Assembly: GCF_034377285.1 (NCBI RefSeq)
Contig: NZ_CP139715.1
Location: forward strand, 992,001 to 1,056,000
DNA length: 64,000 nt
From: Thalassobaculum sp. OXR-137
GTDB lineage: Bacteria; Pseudomonadota; Alphaproteobacteria; Thalassobaculales; Thalassobaculaceae
Reading direction: 5' to 3'
Both the position numbers and the translations under genes were made by a program. The notes under the pieces are model-generated. The model was not told the DNA's origin and did not search any database. It saw only the letters and a list, made by a program, of their open reading frames with translations. Of this stretch, positions 56,540-64,000 are shown piece after piece; positions within the stretch are counted from its first letter, which is position 1, and each line of letters starts with the position of its first letter.

Positions 56540-56604
56540 GACCCTGAGATACGCAGCCCCACCGCCGCTGTCAAAGCCTGCGCGACGTTCGCCCCGGATC
56601 GGCG

Positions 56605-56620
56605 GTGTTTCACGTGAAAC
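56605..56620. other. parS site 2 (between mnmG and mnmE)
   Basis: TGTTTCACGTGAAACA, exact consensus, in the 98-base gap just after the mnmE stop. Confidence 0.94.
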
Positions 56621-56637
56621 AGGCCACCCTTTTTACG

Positions 56638-57969
56638 CTATTTGCCCAGACAGAATTCCCCGAAGATCCGGTCCAGAATCTCCTCCACATCCACGCGGCC
56701 CAACACCCGCCCCAGCGAGGCGGCGGCGAGACGCAGATCCTCCGCCGCGATTTCCAGCGGCACGCCAGAGGCGAGACCCTCCCGACAGCGCCGTACGGCA
56801 TCGCGGGAAACGGCCACCGCCTCGCGATGACGCGCCCGGTTCAGCGCCACCGAACCCACCCGATCCATCCGTTCGGCCAAGGCCGCGGCCAGGGCGGCCA
56901 TGAAGGCCTGGGTCCCCGCCCCGGTCCGGGTCGACAGGCCGATCCACGGTTCGGGGACCAGTCCGTCGATCAGATCGATCTTGGTGGCCACGGCCAGCGC
57001 AGTGTCCTCGGCCAGATACCGTTGCATCGCCGCGCGACCGGCCTCCCCCTCCCCGGCATCGGCCAGGACAAGCGTCAGGTCGGCCGCTTCGGCCCGCGCC
57101 AGGGCCCGCCGTACTCCTTCCGCCTCGATCTCGTCGGGGGTTTCGCGCAGTCCGGCGGTATCCGCTACCGTGGCCGCATACCCGTCGATATCGAGGTGAA
57201 CCTCCAACACGTCACGGGTCGTGCCGGCGGTCGCGCTGACGATCGCAACATCACGTTTTGCCAACCAGTTAAGAAGGGAAGACTTGCCCGCATTCGGCAC
57301 TCCCACGATGGCGATTCGGAGCCCCTCACGGATCCGTTCGGCCCGACTACCATCGACCAGAGCTGCGTCCATCTCCGCTTCCAGAGAGGAGAGCGAGTCG
57401 CGGATCTGCTGCTGCAGGGTTTCGGGCAGATCCTCGTCCGGAAAATCGATGAAGGCCTCCAGCCGGGCCATGGCGGCGACCAGAACCTCCCGCCAACCGT
57501 CCAGGGCCGCCTCCAGACCGCCCGTCGCCTGGGCGATCGCCTGGCGCCGCTGCGCGTCGGTCTCCGCATCGACCAGATCGAGAATGCCTTCGGCCCGGGT
57601 CAGGTCGATCCGGTCGTTCAGAAAGGCCCGGCGGGTGAACTCGCCCGGATCGGCGAGGCGCAATCCCGGCAGCGCGCCCAGTCGGCCGCAGACTGCCGCC
57701 AGCACCGCCCGCCCGCCATGCAGATAGAGCTCGACCAGATCCTCGCCCGTCGCACTGGCAGGCCCCGGAAAGGCCGCGACCATCGCCTCGTCCAACACCT
57801 CGTTCCTGCTGGAATCCTGCAGGACTCGCAGCGAAACCCGGCGCGCCGGCGGCACATTGCCCGCGAGGTCGCGCAGGGCCTCGAAGGCGTGCGGACCGGA
57901 GATCCGTACGATCGCCAGCGCCGCCCGGCCGGGCGCGGTCGCCGGAGCGAAGATGGTATCCTGCTCCAC
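56638..57969 (-). CDS. mnmE: tRNA modification GTPase MnmE
   Basis: 443 aa from a GTG at 57969. The N-terminal domain binds formyl-tetrahydrofolate (DTIFAPATAPGRAALAIVRISG). Dynamin-like G domain: GVPNAGKSSLLNWL (G1), a TAGTTRD-type switch in SATAGTTRDVLEV, DTAGLRET (G3) and TKIDLID (G4). It ends in FGEFCLGK, the conserved C-terminal Cys-x-Gly-Lys. Partner of MnmG in tRNA wobble modification. First gene of mnmE-mnmG-rsmG-parA-parB, divergent from ogt. Confidence 0.97.
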   Translation of the reverse strand: MEQDTIFAPATAPGRAALAIVRISGPHAFEALRDLAGNVPPARRVSLRVLQDSSRNEVLDEAMVAAFPGPASATGEDLVELYLHGGRAVLAAVCGRLGALPGLRLADPGEFTRRAFLNDRIDLTRAEGILDLVDAETDAQRRQAIAQATGGLEAALDGWREVLVAAMARLEAFIDFPDEDLPETLQQQIRDSLSSLEAEMDAALVDGSRAERIREGLRIAIVGVPNAGKSSLLNWLAKRDVAIVSATAGTTRDVLEVHLDIDGYAATVADTAGLRETPDEIEAEGVRRALARAEAADLTLVLADAGEGEAGRAAMQRYLAEDTALAVATKIDLIDGLVPEPWIGLSTRTGAGTQAFMAALAAALAERMDRVGSVALNRARHREAVAVSRDAVRRCREGLASGVPLEIAAEDLRLAAASLGRVLGRVDVEEILDRIFGEFCLGK

Positions 57970-58022
57970 CGTCTCAGCCTTATGCTGTGGATCCTGTGCC
58001 CGTCTTTATCAGGCCCGTCGCC

Positions 58023-58493
58023 ATGCTTGCCAGCGATCTCGACACCCCCGTGGGCCGCCTGCGTGCCGTGAGCGACGGCGAGGCCCTGGTCCGCGTCACC
58101 TGGATCCCCCACGCCGGCACCGTCCCTCCCGAGGGCGACGCCGTTTCACGTGAAACGGTGCGCCAGCTCGCCGCCTATTTCGCCGGCGAGCTGACCGTGT
58201 TCGATCTGCCCCTGCGCTTCCAGGGCGGTTCCGCCTTCGAACGGGACGTGTGGCAGGCCATGCGCGCGATCCCCTATGGGGAGACCTGGACCTACGGCGA
58301 TCTGGCCGAGCGCATCGGCGGGGTCGCCCGCGCCGTCGGCGGCGCCTGCGGCCGCAATCCGATCCCCGTCGTCGTTCCCTGTCACCGGGTGGTCGGCGCC
58401 AGCGGAAAGCTGGTCGGCTTCTCCGGCGGCGATGGGGTCGAAAGCAAGCGCCAGCTCCTGGATCTGGAGCGCGGACAGGCGTCCCTGTTCTGA
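58023..58493 (+). CDS. ogt: Methylated-DNA--protein-cysteine methyltransferase
   Basis: 156 aa from the ATG at 58023; GTGs at 57987 and 57996 could extend it by 9-12 residues. The active site is VVPCHRVVG, where the Cys takes the methyl or alkyl group from O6-alkylguanine; upstream are FERDVWQAMRAIPYGETWTYGDLAERIG and RAVGGACGRNPIP. A suicide repair protein. A parS core (58143-58156) lies in the coding region and is read as VSRETV. Confidence 0.94.
   Translation: MLASDLDTPVGRLRAVSDGEALVRVTWIPHAGTVPPEGDAVSRETVRQLAAYFAGELTVFDLPLRFQGGSAFERDVWQAMRAIPYGETWTYGDLAERIGGVARAVGGACGRNPIPVVVPCHRVVGASGKLVGFSGGDGVESKRQLLDLERGQASLF
58142..58157. other. parS site 3 (inside ogt)
   Basis: CGTTTCACGTGAAACG: the 14-bp core GTTTCACGTGAAAC is perfect; the outermost pair is C-G rather than T-A. 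It lies in the coding sequence of ogt. Confidence 0.9.
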
Positions 58494-58609
58494 GCGACCC
58501 CCTCGGCGCGTCGGACACGTTGTTCGGGGCGCGTTGTTCATCGGGCCCCGGCTTTGCTACGGTCGCGCCCAGACACGCCGGACCCACCAGCGAACTAAGG
58601 GAGCGCCCC

Positions 58610-59308
58610 ATGTCCACCGTTACCGTCACCGCCGCCGATGGCGGCAGCTTCAGCGCCTATGTCGCCAAGCCGTCCTCCGGCACGCCGACCGCCGCCGTGG
58701 TCGTCATTCAGGAGATCTTCGGCGTGAACCAGGTCATGCGGGACCTGACCGACGCCTATGCCGCCCAGGGCTACCTGGCGATCTGCCCGGACCTGTTCTG
58801 GCGGATCGAGCCAGGGATCGACATCACCGACAAGACCGAGGCCGAATGGCAGAAGGCGTTCGACCTGTTCGGCAAATTCGACGTCGACATGGGTGTGAAG
58901 GACCTGATCGCCACCCTCGCCCACGTCCGCGGCATGGACGGCTGCAACGGCAAGGCCGGCTCCGTCGGCTACTGCCTGGGCGGCAAGCTGGCCTATCTGA
59001 TGGCGACGCGCTCCGACGCGGATGCCAATGTCAGCTTCTACGGCGTCGGCCTGGACGAGCTGATCGGCGAGGCGGACAAGATCACCCGCCCCTATCTCTG
59101 CCACGTGGCCGAGAAGGACGGCTTCGTGCCGCCGGAGGCGCAGGCCACCTTCGTGCCGGTGCTGGAAGCCAACAGCCACGCCACCGTGCATGTCTACAAG
59201 GGCCAGGACCACGCCTTCGCCCGGGTCGGCGGCCAGCATTACGACAAGGCCTCGGCCGACCTGGCCAACGGCCGGACGACGGAATTCTTCAAGGCCCATC
59301 TGGCCTAA
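58610..59308 (+). CDS. Dienelactone hydrolase family protein
   Basis: 232 aa. Catalytic Cys122 is in VGYCLGGKLAY, the Asp is likely in VAEKDGFVPP and the His in GQDHAFAR, the Cys-Asp-His triad of this branch of the alpha/beta hydrolases. VIQEIFGVNQVMRDL is the conserved N-terminal motif with the oxyanion region. Relatives open lactones in aromatic breakdown, but no other aromatic pathway gene is here, so the physiological substrate is open. GGAG precedes the ATG. Confidence 0.88.
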   Translation: MSTVTVTAADGGSFSAYVAKPSSGTPTAAVVVIQEIFGVNQVMRDLTDAYAAQGYLAICPDLFWRIEPGIDITDKTEAEWQKAFDLFGKFDVDMGVKDLIATLAHVRGMDGCNGKAGSVGYCLGGKLAYLMATRSDADANVSFYGVGLDELIGEADKITRPYLCHVAEKDGFVPPEAQATFVPVLEANSHATVHVYKGQDHAFARVGGQHYDKASADLANGRTTEFFKAHLA

Positions 59309-59328
59309 CCGGTTTCGCCACATAATTC

Positions 59329-59434
59329 CCGTGCCTCCAGGCACGGCACTGCTGCCCGCGAGGACGGTTCACGCCTCGCGGGTCCTGGAGCAAATCACGC
59401 TCGGATCTTTCGATCTGCGCGTGTGAATTTGCTC
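59329..59434 (+). promoter_or_regulatory. Three successive hairpins upstream of the quinone reductase
   Basis: In the 182-base gap: CCGTGCC-TCCA-GGCACGG (59329-59346); CCCGCGAGG (59355-59363) with CCTCGCGGG (59374-59382); and a long imperfect hairpin from GAGCAAATCACGC (59388-59400) to GCGTG...ATTTGCTC (59419-59434). The first may end the previous gene; the others may be a structured 5' leader. No known riboswitch was recognised. Confidence 0.5.
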
Positions 59435-59490
59435 TATCTCGCTCTGGCGTAGCCAAGCAAAACAAGAACAGGGAAGAGGGAGAACATCCC

Positions 59491-60465
59491 ATGGTCAAAG
59501 CCATCCGCATGCATGAGCAGGGCGGCCCCGAGGTGATGAAGCTCGAGGACGTCGACCTGCCGAAGCCCGCCGCCGGCCAGGTGCAGATCAAGCACAGCGT
59601 CATCGGCCTGAACTACATCGACACCTATCACCGCTCGGGCCTGTACCCCCTGCCCCTGCCCTCGGGCATCGGCATGGAAGCCTCCGGCACCATCGAGGCG
59701 GTGGGCGACGGCGTCACCGACTTCGCCATCGGCGACCGGGTCGCCTATGCCGCCCCGCCGCCAGGCTCCTATGCCGAGGCGCGGAACCAGGACGCGAGCA
59801 AGGTCGTGAAGGTCCCGGACAGCGTCAGCGACAAGCTCGCCGCGGCGATGATGCTCCAGGGCATGACCGTGCAGTACCTGATCCGGCAGATCTACAAGGT
59901 CGGCCCGGGCGACACGATCCTGATCCACGCCGCCGCCGGCGGTGTCGGCCTGATCCTGTGCCAATGGGCGAAGCATCTGGGTGCCACGGTCATCGGCACG
60001 GTCAGCTCCGACGAGAAGGCCGAGCTCGCCAAGAAGAACGGCTGCGATCATCCGATCATCTACACCCGCGAGAACTTCGTGGACCGGGTGATCGAGATCA
60101 CCGACGGCAAGAAGGTCCCGGTCGTCTATGACAGCATCGGCAAGGACACCTGGCCGATGAGCCTCGACTGCATCGCGCCCACCGGCATGATGGTGAGCTT
60201 CGGCCAGGCCTCGGGTCCGATCCCGCCGGTCGATCTCGGCATCTTCGCCGCCAAGGGCTCGCTGAAGTTCACCCGGCCGACCCTGATGACCTATACGGCG
60301 ACAAAGCCGTTGCTCGACGCCTGTGCGGCGGACCTGTTCGACGTGGTCGGCAAGGGCGCGGTGAAGGTCGCGGTCAATCAGGAATACGCCCTGGCCGATG
60401 CGGTGCAGGCGCATATCGACCTGGAAGGCCGCAAGACCACGGGATCGACTGTTCTGATCCCGTAA
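59491..60465 (+). CDS. qor: NADPH:quinone oxidoreductase (zinc-free MDR family)
   Basis: 324 aa. The nucleotide-binding motif AAAGGVGLILCQWAKHLGA and the substrate-side GLNYIDTYHRSGLYP are those of the quinone reductase branch of medium-chain dehydrogenases. The zinc-binding cysteines of alcohol dehydrogenases are absent. It probably reduces quinones one electron at a time with NADPH. GAAGAGGGAG lies upstream of the ATG, after a gap with three inverted repeats. Confidence 0.92.
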   Translation: MVKAIRMHEQGGPEVMKLEDVDLPKPAAGQVQIKHSVIGLNYIDTYHRSGLYPLPLPSGIGMEASGTIEAVGDGVTDFAIGDRVAYAAPPPGSYAEARNQDASKVVKVPDSVSDKLAAAMMLQGMTVQYLIRQIYKVGPGDTILIHAAAGGVGLILCQWAKHLGATVIGTVSSDEKAELAKKNGCDHPIIYTRENFVDRVIEITDGKKVPVVYDSIGKDTWPMSLDCIAPTGMMVSFGQASGPIPPVDLGIFAAKGSLKFTRPTLMTYTATKPLLDACAADLFDVVGKGAVKVAVNQEYALADAVQAHIDLEGRKTTGSTVLIP

Positions 60466-60476
60466 TGAGGACCAAG

Positions 60477-60492
60477 TGTTTCACGTGAAACA
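60477..60492. other. parS site 4 (between qor and the YjbR gene)
   Basis: TGTTTCACGTGAAACA, exact, and extended to a perfect 18-bp palindrome by flanking G and C (60476-60493). Intergenic. Confidence 0.94.
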
Positions 60493-60578
60493 CCGAGTAC
60501 CGACACGCTGACAGTCATGCGCCGCCGCCAGGAGAGATCCGGGTGGCGGCGTTTCGCCGTTCACGGAGGGAGTCACCG

Positions 60579-60950
60579 GTGGATAAAGCTATGTTCGACG
60601 CCTACTGCGCCGCCCTCCCCGCCGCGTTCCATGTGGTGCAGTGGGGCGGCGCCACGGTCTGGAAGGTCGGGGACGGTAACCAATCGAAGGTCTTCGCGAT
60701 CGCCGGCTGGGGCGACGGGAGCCGCCCGGCCTATACGTTCAAGGTATCGCCGGTTGCCTATGAGATGCTGCGGGAGGAACCCGGATTGCGGCCGGCCCCC
60801 TATCTGGCCTCGCGCGGGATGAAATGGATCCAGCAATACGCGGACCCGGGGCTCAGCGACGAGAATCTGAAAGCGTATCTGGCGGAATCCCACCGGCTGG
60901 CCGCGCGCAATCTCACCAAGAAACAGCGGATCGCGCTGGGCCTGCCGTAA
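60579..60950 (+). CDS. MmcQ/YjbR family DNA-binding protein
   Basis: 123 aa from a GTG at 60579 with GGAGGGAG upstream (an earlier frame start exists but lacks a ribosome site). VQWGGATVWKVGDGNQSKVFAIAGW and FKVSPVAYEMLRE are typical of the CyaY-like fold of YjbR, and LKAYLAESHRLAARNLTKKQR ends the domain. Some members bind DNA. No regulatory target can be read from context. Confidence 0.87.
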   Translation: MDKAMFDAYCAALPAAFHVVQWGGATVWKVGDGNQSKVFAIAGWGDGSRPAYTFKVSPVAYEMLREEPGLRPAPYLASRGMKWIQQYADPGLSDENLKAYLAESHRLAARNLTKKQRIALGLP

Positions 60951-60982
60951 TTAGTTCGGAAAGTCGGAGCCCAACCCGAGGG

Positions 60983-62203
60983 TCAGCTCGCCGGCGCGGC
61001 GGAGGCCGGCGGAACGGCGTTCGGATTGACGCCCACCGGCAGCAGCAGCCACATCCGCCCGGGCGCGGCCATCGCGCCGGCCTTCTCGCCGGCTGCATCG
61101 CCCGATCCCCAGAAGAAATCGCCGCGGATCGGCCCGCGGATCGCGCCGCCGGTATCCTGCGCCACCATCAGCCGCCGCAATCCGCCCTCCGACCCATAGT
61201 CGATATCGACCCAGATCGGCACGCCGAGCGCATGTTTCGTGCGGTCGACCGCAAGGGAGCGCTGCGCCGTCAGCGCCACGCCCTGGGCGCCGATCGGCCC
61301 CTCGCCGGTCAATTCCCGGAAGAAGATGTAGGACGGATTGAGGTTCATCACCGCGTGCATCTGGTCCGGATGGGCATCCAGCCAGGCCCGGATCGCCTGC
61401 ATCGACATCTCCTCCTTCGGCACCAGCCCCTCGCTGATGAGATGGCGGCCGATGGGGAAATAGATGTGGCCGTTATGGCCGTCATAGCCGACCCGCGTGC
61501 GGCTCCCGTCCGGCAGGCGGATCAGGCCGGAGCCCTGAATATGCAGGAAGAACGCGTCGATCGGATCGGCCAGATACAGGATCGGCTGCACCTTGCCGGA
61601 CAAGGACCCGGCTTCGATCTCGGCCCGGCTGTCATAGGGCTTCAGGCGAAAGCCTTCGATCCGGCCGGCGATGCGCTCGCCCTTCATGCTGTCGCGGAAA
61701 TCGCCCAGATCCACCAGGATCAGATCGTCGGGACGCGGAAAGATCGGCACGGAATACGGCGCGGTATCGACCCGCGCGCCGGACAGCTCCGGCTCGTAAT
61801 AGCCGGTGAACAGATCGTTGTCCGGCTCTGAATCCGTGGCCTTCCAGACGGTGAACTGTTCCTCGAACACGGCGCGGGCGGCGGCGGTGTCGCCCGGTGC
61901 GACAGTCTCCATTGCCGAACAGGACGCCCGCCAATCGCCGACGGTGCCGAAGCGGATGCCCGGGCCGAGCGGCTTGGAGTCGTCTCCGCGCAGCATCCGG
62001 GAGCAGGAGCGCCGCATGGCCGGGACCGCGGCGGCGACGTCGTCGTCGGACCAGCCGGGCAGATCGGCGAAGCCGGCCCGCGCCAGCTGGAGGGTACCGC
62101 CGTCGGAGGTTTCCGGCGGCTGATCGGCCGAACAGGCCGCCAGCGCGCCCAGCAGCAGCGAGGCCGCGAGTGCGCGGAGGCCGCTCTTATTCTTCGGGGA
62201 CAC
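60983..62203 (-). CDS. mltA: Membrane-bound lytic murein transglycosylase A
   Basis: 406 aa from a GTG at 62203 that overlaps the Tim44-like gene by 17 bases. Signal peptide with lipobox LAAC. LFTGYYEPELSGAR and FFLHIQGSGLIRLPDGS are family hallmarks, and the catalytic Asp lies in VAQDTGGAIRGPIRGDFFWG of the 3D domain. It cuts glycan strands at the outer membrane inner face. In alphaproteobacteria it commonly follows a Tim44 gene and precedes smrA; here a YjbR gene lies convergently instead. Confidence 0.94.
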   Translation of the reverse strand: MSPKNKSGLRALAASLLLGALAACSADQPPETSDGGTLQLARAGFADLPGWSDDDVAAAVPAMRRSCSRMLRGDDSKPLGPGIRFGTVGDWRASCSAMETVAPGDTAAARAVFEEQFTVWKATDSEPDNDLFTGYYEPELSGARVDTAPYSVPIFPRPDDLILVDLGDFRDSMKGERIAGRIEGFRLKPYDSRAEIEAGSLSGKVQPILYLADPIDAFFLHIQGSGLIRLPDGSRTRVGYDGHNGHIYFPIGRHLISEGLVPKEEMSMQAIRAWLDAHPDQMHAVMNLNPSYIFFRELTGEGPIGAQGVALTAQRSLAVDRTKHALGVPIWVDIDYGSEGGLRRLMVAQDTGGAIRGPIRGDFFWGSGDAAGEKAGAMAAPGRMWLLLPVGVNPNAVPPASAAPAS

Positions 62204-62867
62204 GGGCGGCGACCAGTTCCCAATTCGGATCGCTGGACCGGGTATCCCGCTCGAAGGTCCAGATATCGGTAAGGACCTCGATCTTGTCGGGATCGCCGTC
62301 GACCACCTTACCGTCGGCATCACGGGTGACCTTCACCTGCTCGGTGACGAATTCGACCGTCACCCGGGCCTCATGGCCCTCCAGCTCCGCCCCGGTGATC
62401 TCGGTGGAGCGGAAGCTGACGATGGTGGTCTCCTGGGTCTCGTTCGCCTGCTCGCGCTCTTCGATCGCCTGGACGAAGCCGCCATAGAGCGGGCCGGAAA
62501 TCAGCGTCTTCAGGGTGTCCACGTCGCCGGCCGCATATGCCTGGACGATCATCTCGAAGGCGCCGCGGGCACCGACGACGAAGTCCTTGTCGTCGAAATC
62601 CTGGTCGGCCAGCTTGATCCGCATCAGCGTAGCGGTCAGGGGATCGCGCTCATCCAGATCGTCGGCATCGGGCACTGTCGCCCGGTCCGGTAGGGAGATG
62701 ATGTTGTCCTGCGCGCTCTCATTGGCCGCTTCGGGCGCACTGAACGGATCGGGTCGCTGCTTCTCGTGACCGGTCCGCCGACCGAGCACGCTGCGGAGTT
62801 TCAAAATCAGAAACCCTGCGATCATCGCATAGAGGATGATTTCGAAGAGTGGAAAACCGGATCCCAT
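62187..62867 (-). CDS. Tim44/TimA-like putative adaptor
   Basis: 226 aa. One N-terminal transmembrane segment (GFPLFEIILYAMIAGFLILKL, the first 20 or so residues), a charged linker and a C-terminal Tim44-like domain (about 85-226) with DFVVGARGAFEMIVQAYAAGD, LISGPLYGGFVQAIEE and IWTFERDTRSSDPNWELVAARVPEE, the last typical. Homologous to mitochondrial Tim44, an import-motor scaffold; bacterial function is unproven. It is divergent from fxsA and upstream of mltA, the usual arrangement. Confidence 0.9.
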   Translation of the reverse strand: MGSGFPLFEIILYAMIAGFLILKLRSVLGRRTGHEKQRPDPFSAPEAANESAQDNIISLPDRATVPDADDLDERDPLTATLMRIKLADQDFDDKDFVVGARGAFEMIVQAYAAGDVDTLKTLISGPLYGGFVQAIEEREQANETQETTIVSFRSTEITGAELEGHEARVTVEFVTEQVKVTRDADGKVVDGDPDKIEVLTDIWTFERDTRSSDPNWELVAARVPEE

Positions 62868-63053
62868 GTCTGTTGCGCCCTCCGGGTGGACCGAGCCGCA
62901 CCCTCCCGTTTAGAGTGCCCGCCCCGGACAGCGTTGCCACGGCGGTCGCGGCGCCGGTGCATCCAAGATGGTGCGGGCATCGCTTCGATTGACATCGGGA
63001 CTAATTCTCGATGCCTGTGGTGTAGATAGGGCCTCGATATCCGAAGGGCAAGC

Positions 63054-63608
63054 ATGGGCTTAGTCATTCTCTTCATTCTCATCGGTATTCCCGCAGTCGA
63101 GTTATGGCTGCTCATTGAGGTGGGCAGCGAGATCGGCGCCGGGCCGACCATTGCCCTCATCATCCTGACCGCGGTGCTGGGGACATTGCTGTTCCGCGTC
63201 CAGGGTCTGGCGACGCTGGAGCGGCTGCGCGCCCATATCGACCGGGGAGAGACGCCGGTCGGCGAAGTGGTGTCCGGGTTCGGACTGCTGTTCGCCGGTC
63301 TGCTGCTGCTGATCCCCGGTTTCGCGACGGACGCGCTCGGGTTCCTGCTGTTCATTCCGCCGGTGCGGCGATGGCTCGCCACGCTGCTGATCGCCTATAT
63401 CGTTTCACGTGGCGGCTCGACGATCTTCGTGAACCTGCGCGGTGGGCAGGGCCCGGGGCCGCGCGCGCCGGGCGGGCCGGGCGACATCATCGACGGCGAG
63501 TTCGAGGACCTGTCGGACCGGGACAGCACCGGCAGACCGGAAGACCGGAACGCCGGCGACACCCCGCCCTCCCTCGACCGCCCCCCCCACGACCGACCCA
63601 GGGACTGA
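63054..63608 (+). CDS. fxsA: FxsA family membrane protein
   Basis: 184 aa. Three or four hydrophobic segments: IGIPAVELWLLIEVGSEIG, TIALIILTAVLGTLLFRVQG and GLLFAGLLLLIPGFATDALG with the conserved FxLL-PGF-D pattern. An acidic/Pro-rich tail of about 50 residues follows. In E. coli FxsA overproduction relieves F-exclusion of phage T7, but its normal role is unknown. Divergent from the Tim44-like gene. A partial parS-like match is in the coding sequence at 63402. Confidence 0.9.
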   Translation: MGLVILFILIGIPAVELWLLIEVGSEIGAGPTIALIILTAVLGTLLFRVQGLATLERLRAHIDRGETPVGEVVSGFGLLFAGLLLLIPGFATDALGFLLFIPPVRRWLATLLIAYIVSRGGSTIFVNLRGGQGPGPRAPGGPGDIIDGEFEDLSDRDSTGRPEDRNAGDTPPSLDRPPHDRPRD

Positions 63609-63614
63609 CCGCCC

Positions 63615-64000
63615 ATGTACCTGCTGCGCCATGGCGAGAGCGAATTCAACGTCCACTTCTCCAAGACCCGCATCGATCCGGGCATCGAGGATCCCGCCCT
63701 GACCGAGACGGGCCGGGCCCAGGCCGCTGCGGCCGCGGAGCATCTTCGGGACCTGCCGATCCGCCGGGTCGTGGCCAGCCCCTATCGGCGGACCCTGCAG
63801 ACCGCCGAGATCGTCGCCGGCCGGCTCGGCCTGGCCATCGAGATCGAGCCCCTGGTCCGCGAGCGCTGCTGGTTCGTCTGCGATGTGGGGACGCCGACCT
63901 CCAAACTGCGCCAGGACTGGCCGTCCCTCTCCTTCGGCGACCTGCCGGAGCGGTGGTGGCCCGACGGCGGCGAGAACGAGGAAGAGCTCGGCCTGCGCTG
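63615..64000 (+). CDS. Histidine phosphatase family protein (partial)
   Basis: Only the first 128 codons are inside the window; it starts 6 bases after fxsA ends. The N-terminus MYLLRHGESEFNVHFS has the phosphorylated His of the RHGE motif, and RVVASPYRRTLQTAEIVA gives the second Arg. VRERCWFVCDVGTP follows. The family includes phosphoglycerate mutase-like phosphatases; the substrate cannot be decided from this part. In related genomes secB is often at this position, so this is a difference from the common order. Confidence 0.85.
   Translation, partial: MYLLRHGESEFNVHFSKTRIDPGIEDPALTETGRAQAAAAAEHLRDLPIRRVVASPYRRTLQTAEIVAGRLGLAIEIEPLVRERCWFVCDVGTPTSKLRQDWPSLSFGDLPERWWPDGGENEEELGLR

Overview
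This window is a high-GC stretch of an alphaproteobacterial chromosome. The evidence is a CcrM-type (GANTC) methyltransferase, the gene order mnmE-mnmG-rsmG-parA-parB facing leuS-lptE-holA, the parS sequence TGTTTCACGTGAAACA, a fused-looking RibA, DUF484-xerC, Ohr/OhrR, and ETF-ubiquinone oxidoreductase followed by a TPR lipoprotein and ispE. It looks like the Rhodospirillales and allied groups, but that placement is an inference from gene order and sequence style. No phage, insertion sequence, CRISPR array or integrated plasmid was seen. One tRNA gene (tRNA-Gln) is present.

Layout. 1-6.2 kb: end of sucD, then sucA, sucB and lpd (TCA cycle), closed by an intrinsic terminator. 6.3-11.1 kb: xerC, DUF484 and a small transaldolase on the minus strand, divergent from priA. 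11.2-16.4 kb: a lactonase-like metallo-hydrolase, a RimJ-like acetyltransferase, a split YeeE/YedE sulfur transporter, ccrM and rnhB, with intergenic palindromic repeats. 16.5-24.6 kb: a PA0069-type radical SAM protein, the ohrR/ohr peroxide switch, DUF4169 plus an APH-like kinase, a small glycosyltransferase, a moaB-type gene, a soluble lytic transglycosylase and a type-4 uracil-DNA glycosylase. 24.7-33 kb: ETF-QO, TPR lipoprotein, ispE, then three adjacent genes sharing an N-terminal Trp-Ser-(Val/Ile)-Lys-Gly module, one of them a PodJ-like membrane protein with Sel1 repeats and a peptidoglycan-binding domain; then tRNA-Gln. 33-40.8 kb: a methyltransferase, an MBL hydrolase, an MFS carrier, an orphan response regulator, DUF427, an alpha/beta hydrolase, ribA and an unknown gene behind a near-perfect sigma-54 promoter. 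40.8-46.7 kb: a tightly packed operon of a JmjC-like cupin, two different sulfotransferases and YggS, followed by a porin. 47-58 kb: DUF3576 lipoprotein, leuS, lptE and holA converging on mnmE-mnmG-rsmG-parA-parB. 58-64 kb: ogt, a dienelactone hydrolase, a quinone reductase, a YjbR protein, mltA, a Tim44-like gene, fxsA and the start of a histidine phosphatase.

How it works together. The right half looks origin-proximal: parAB and four perfect parS sites lie within 8.5 kb, surrounded by housekeeping genes that are usually near oriC in this class. Several genes concern the envelope and cell cycle (ccrM, xerC, priA, slt, mltA, the PodJ-like cluster, lptE). The least explained parts are the cupin/sulfotransferase operon, the three-gene WSxKG cluster, and the sigma-54-controlled unknown gene. 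Two families of roughly 105-bp palindromic intergenic elements recur, mostly between convergent genes or in tandem gaps.
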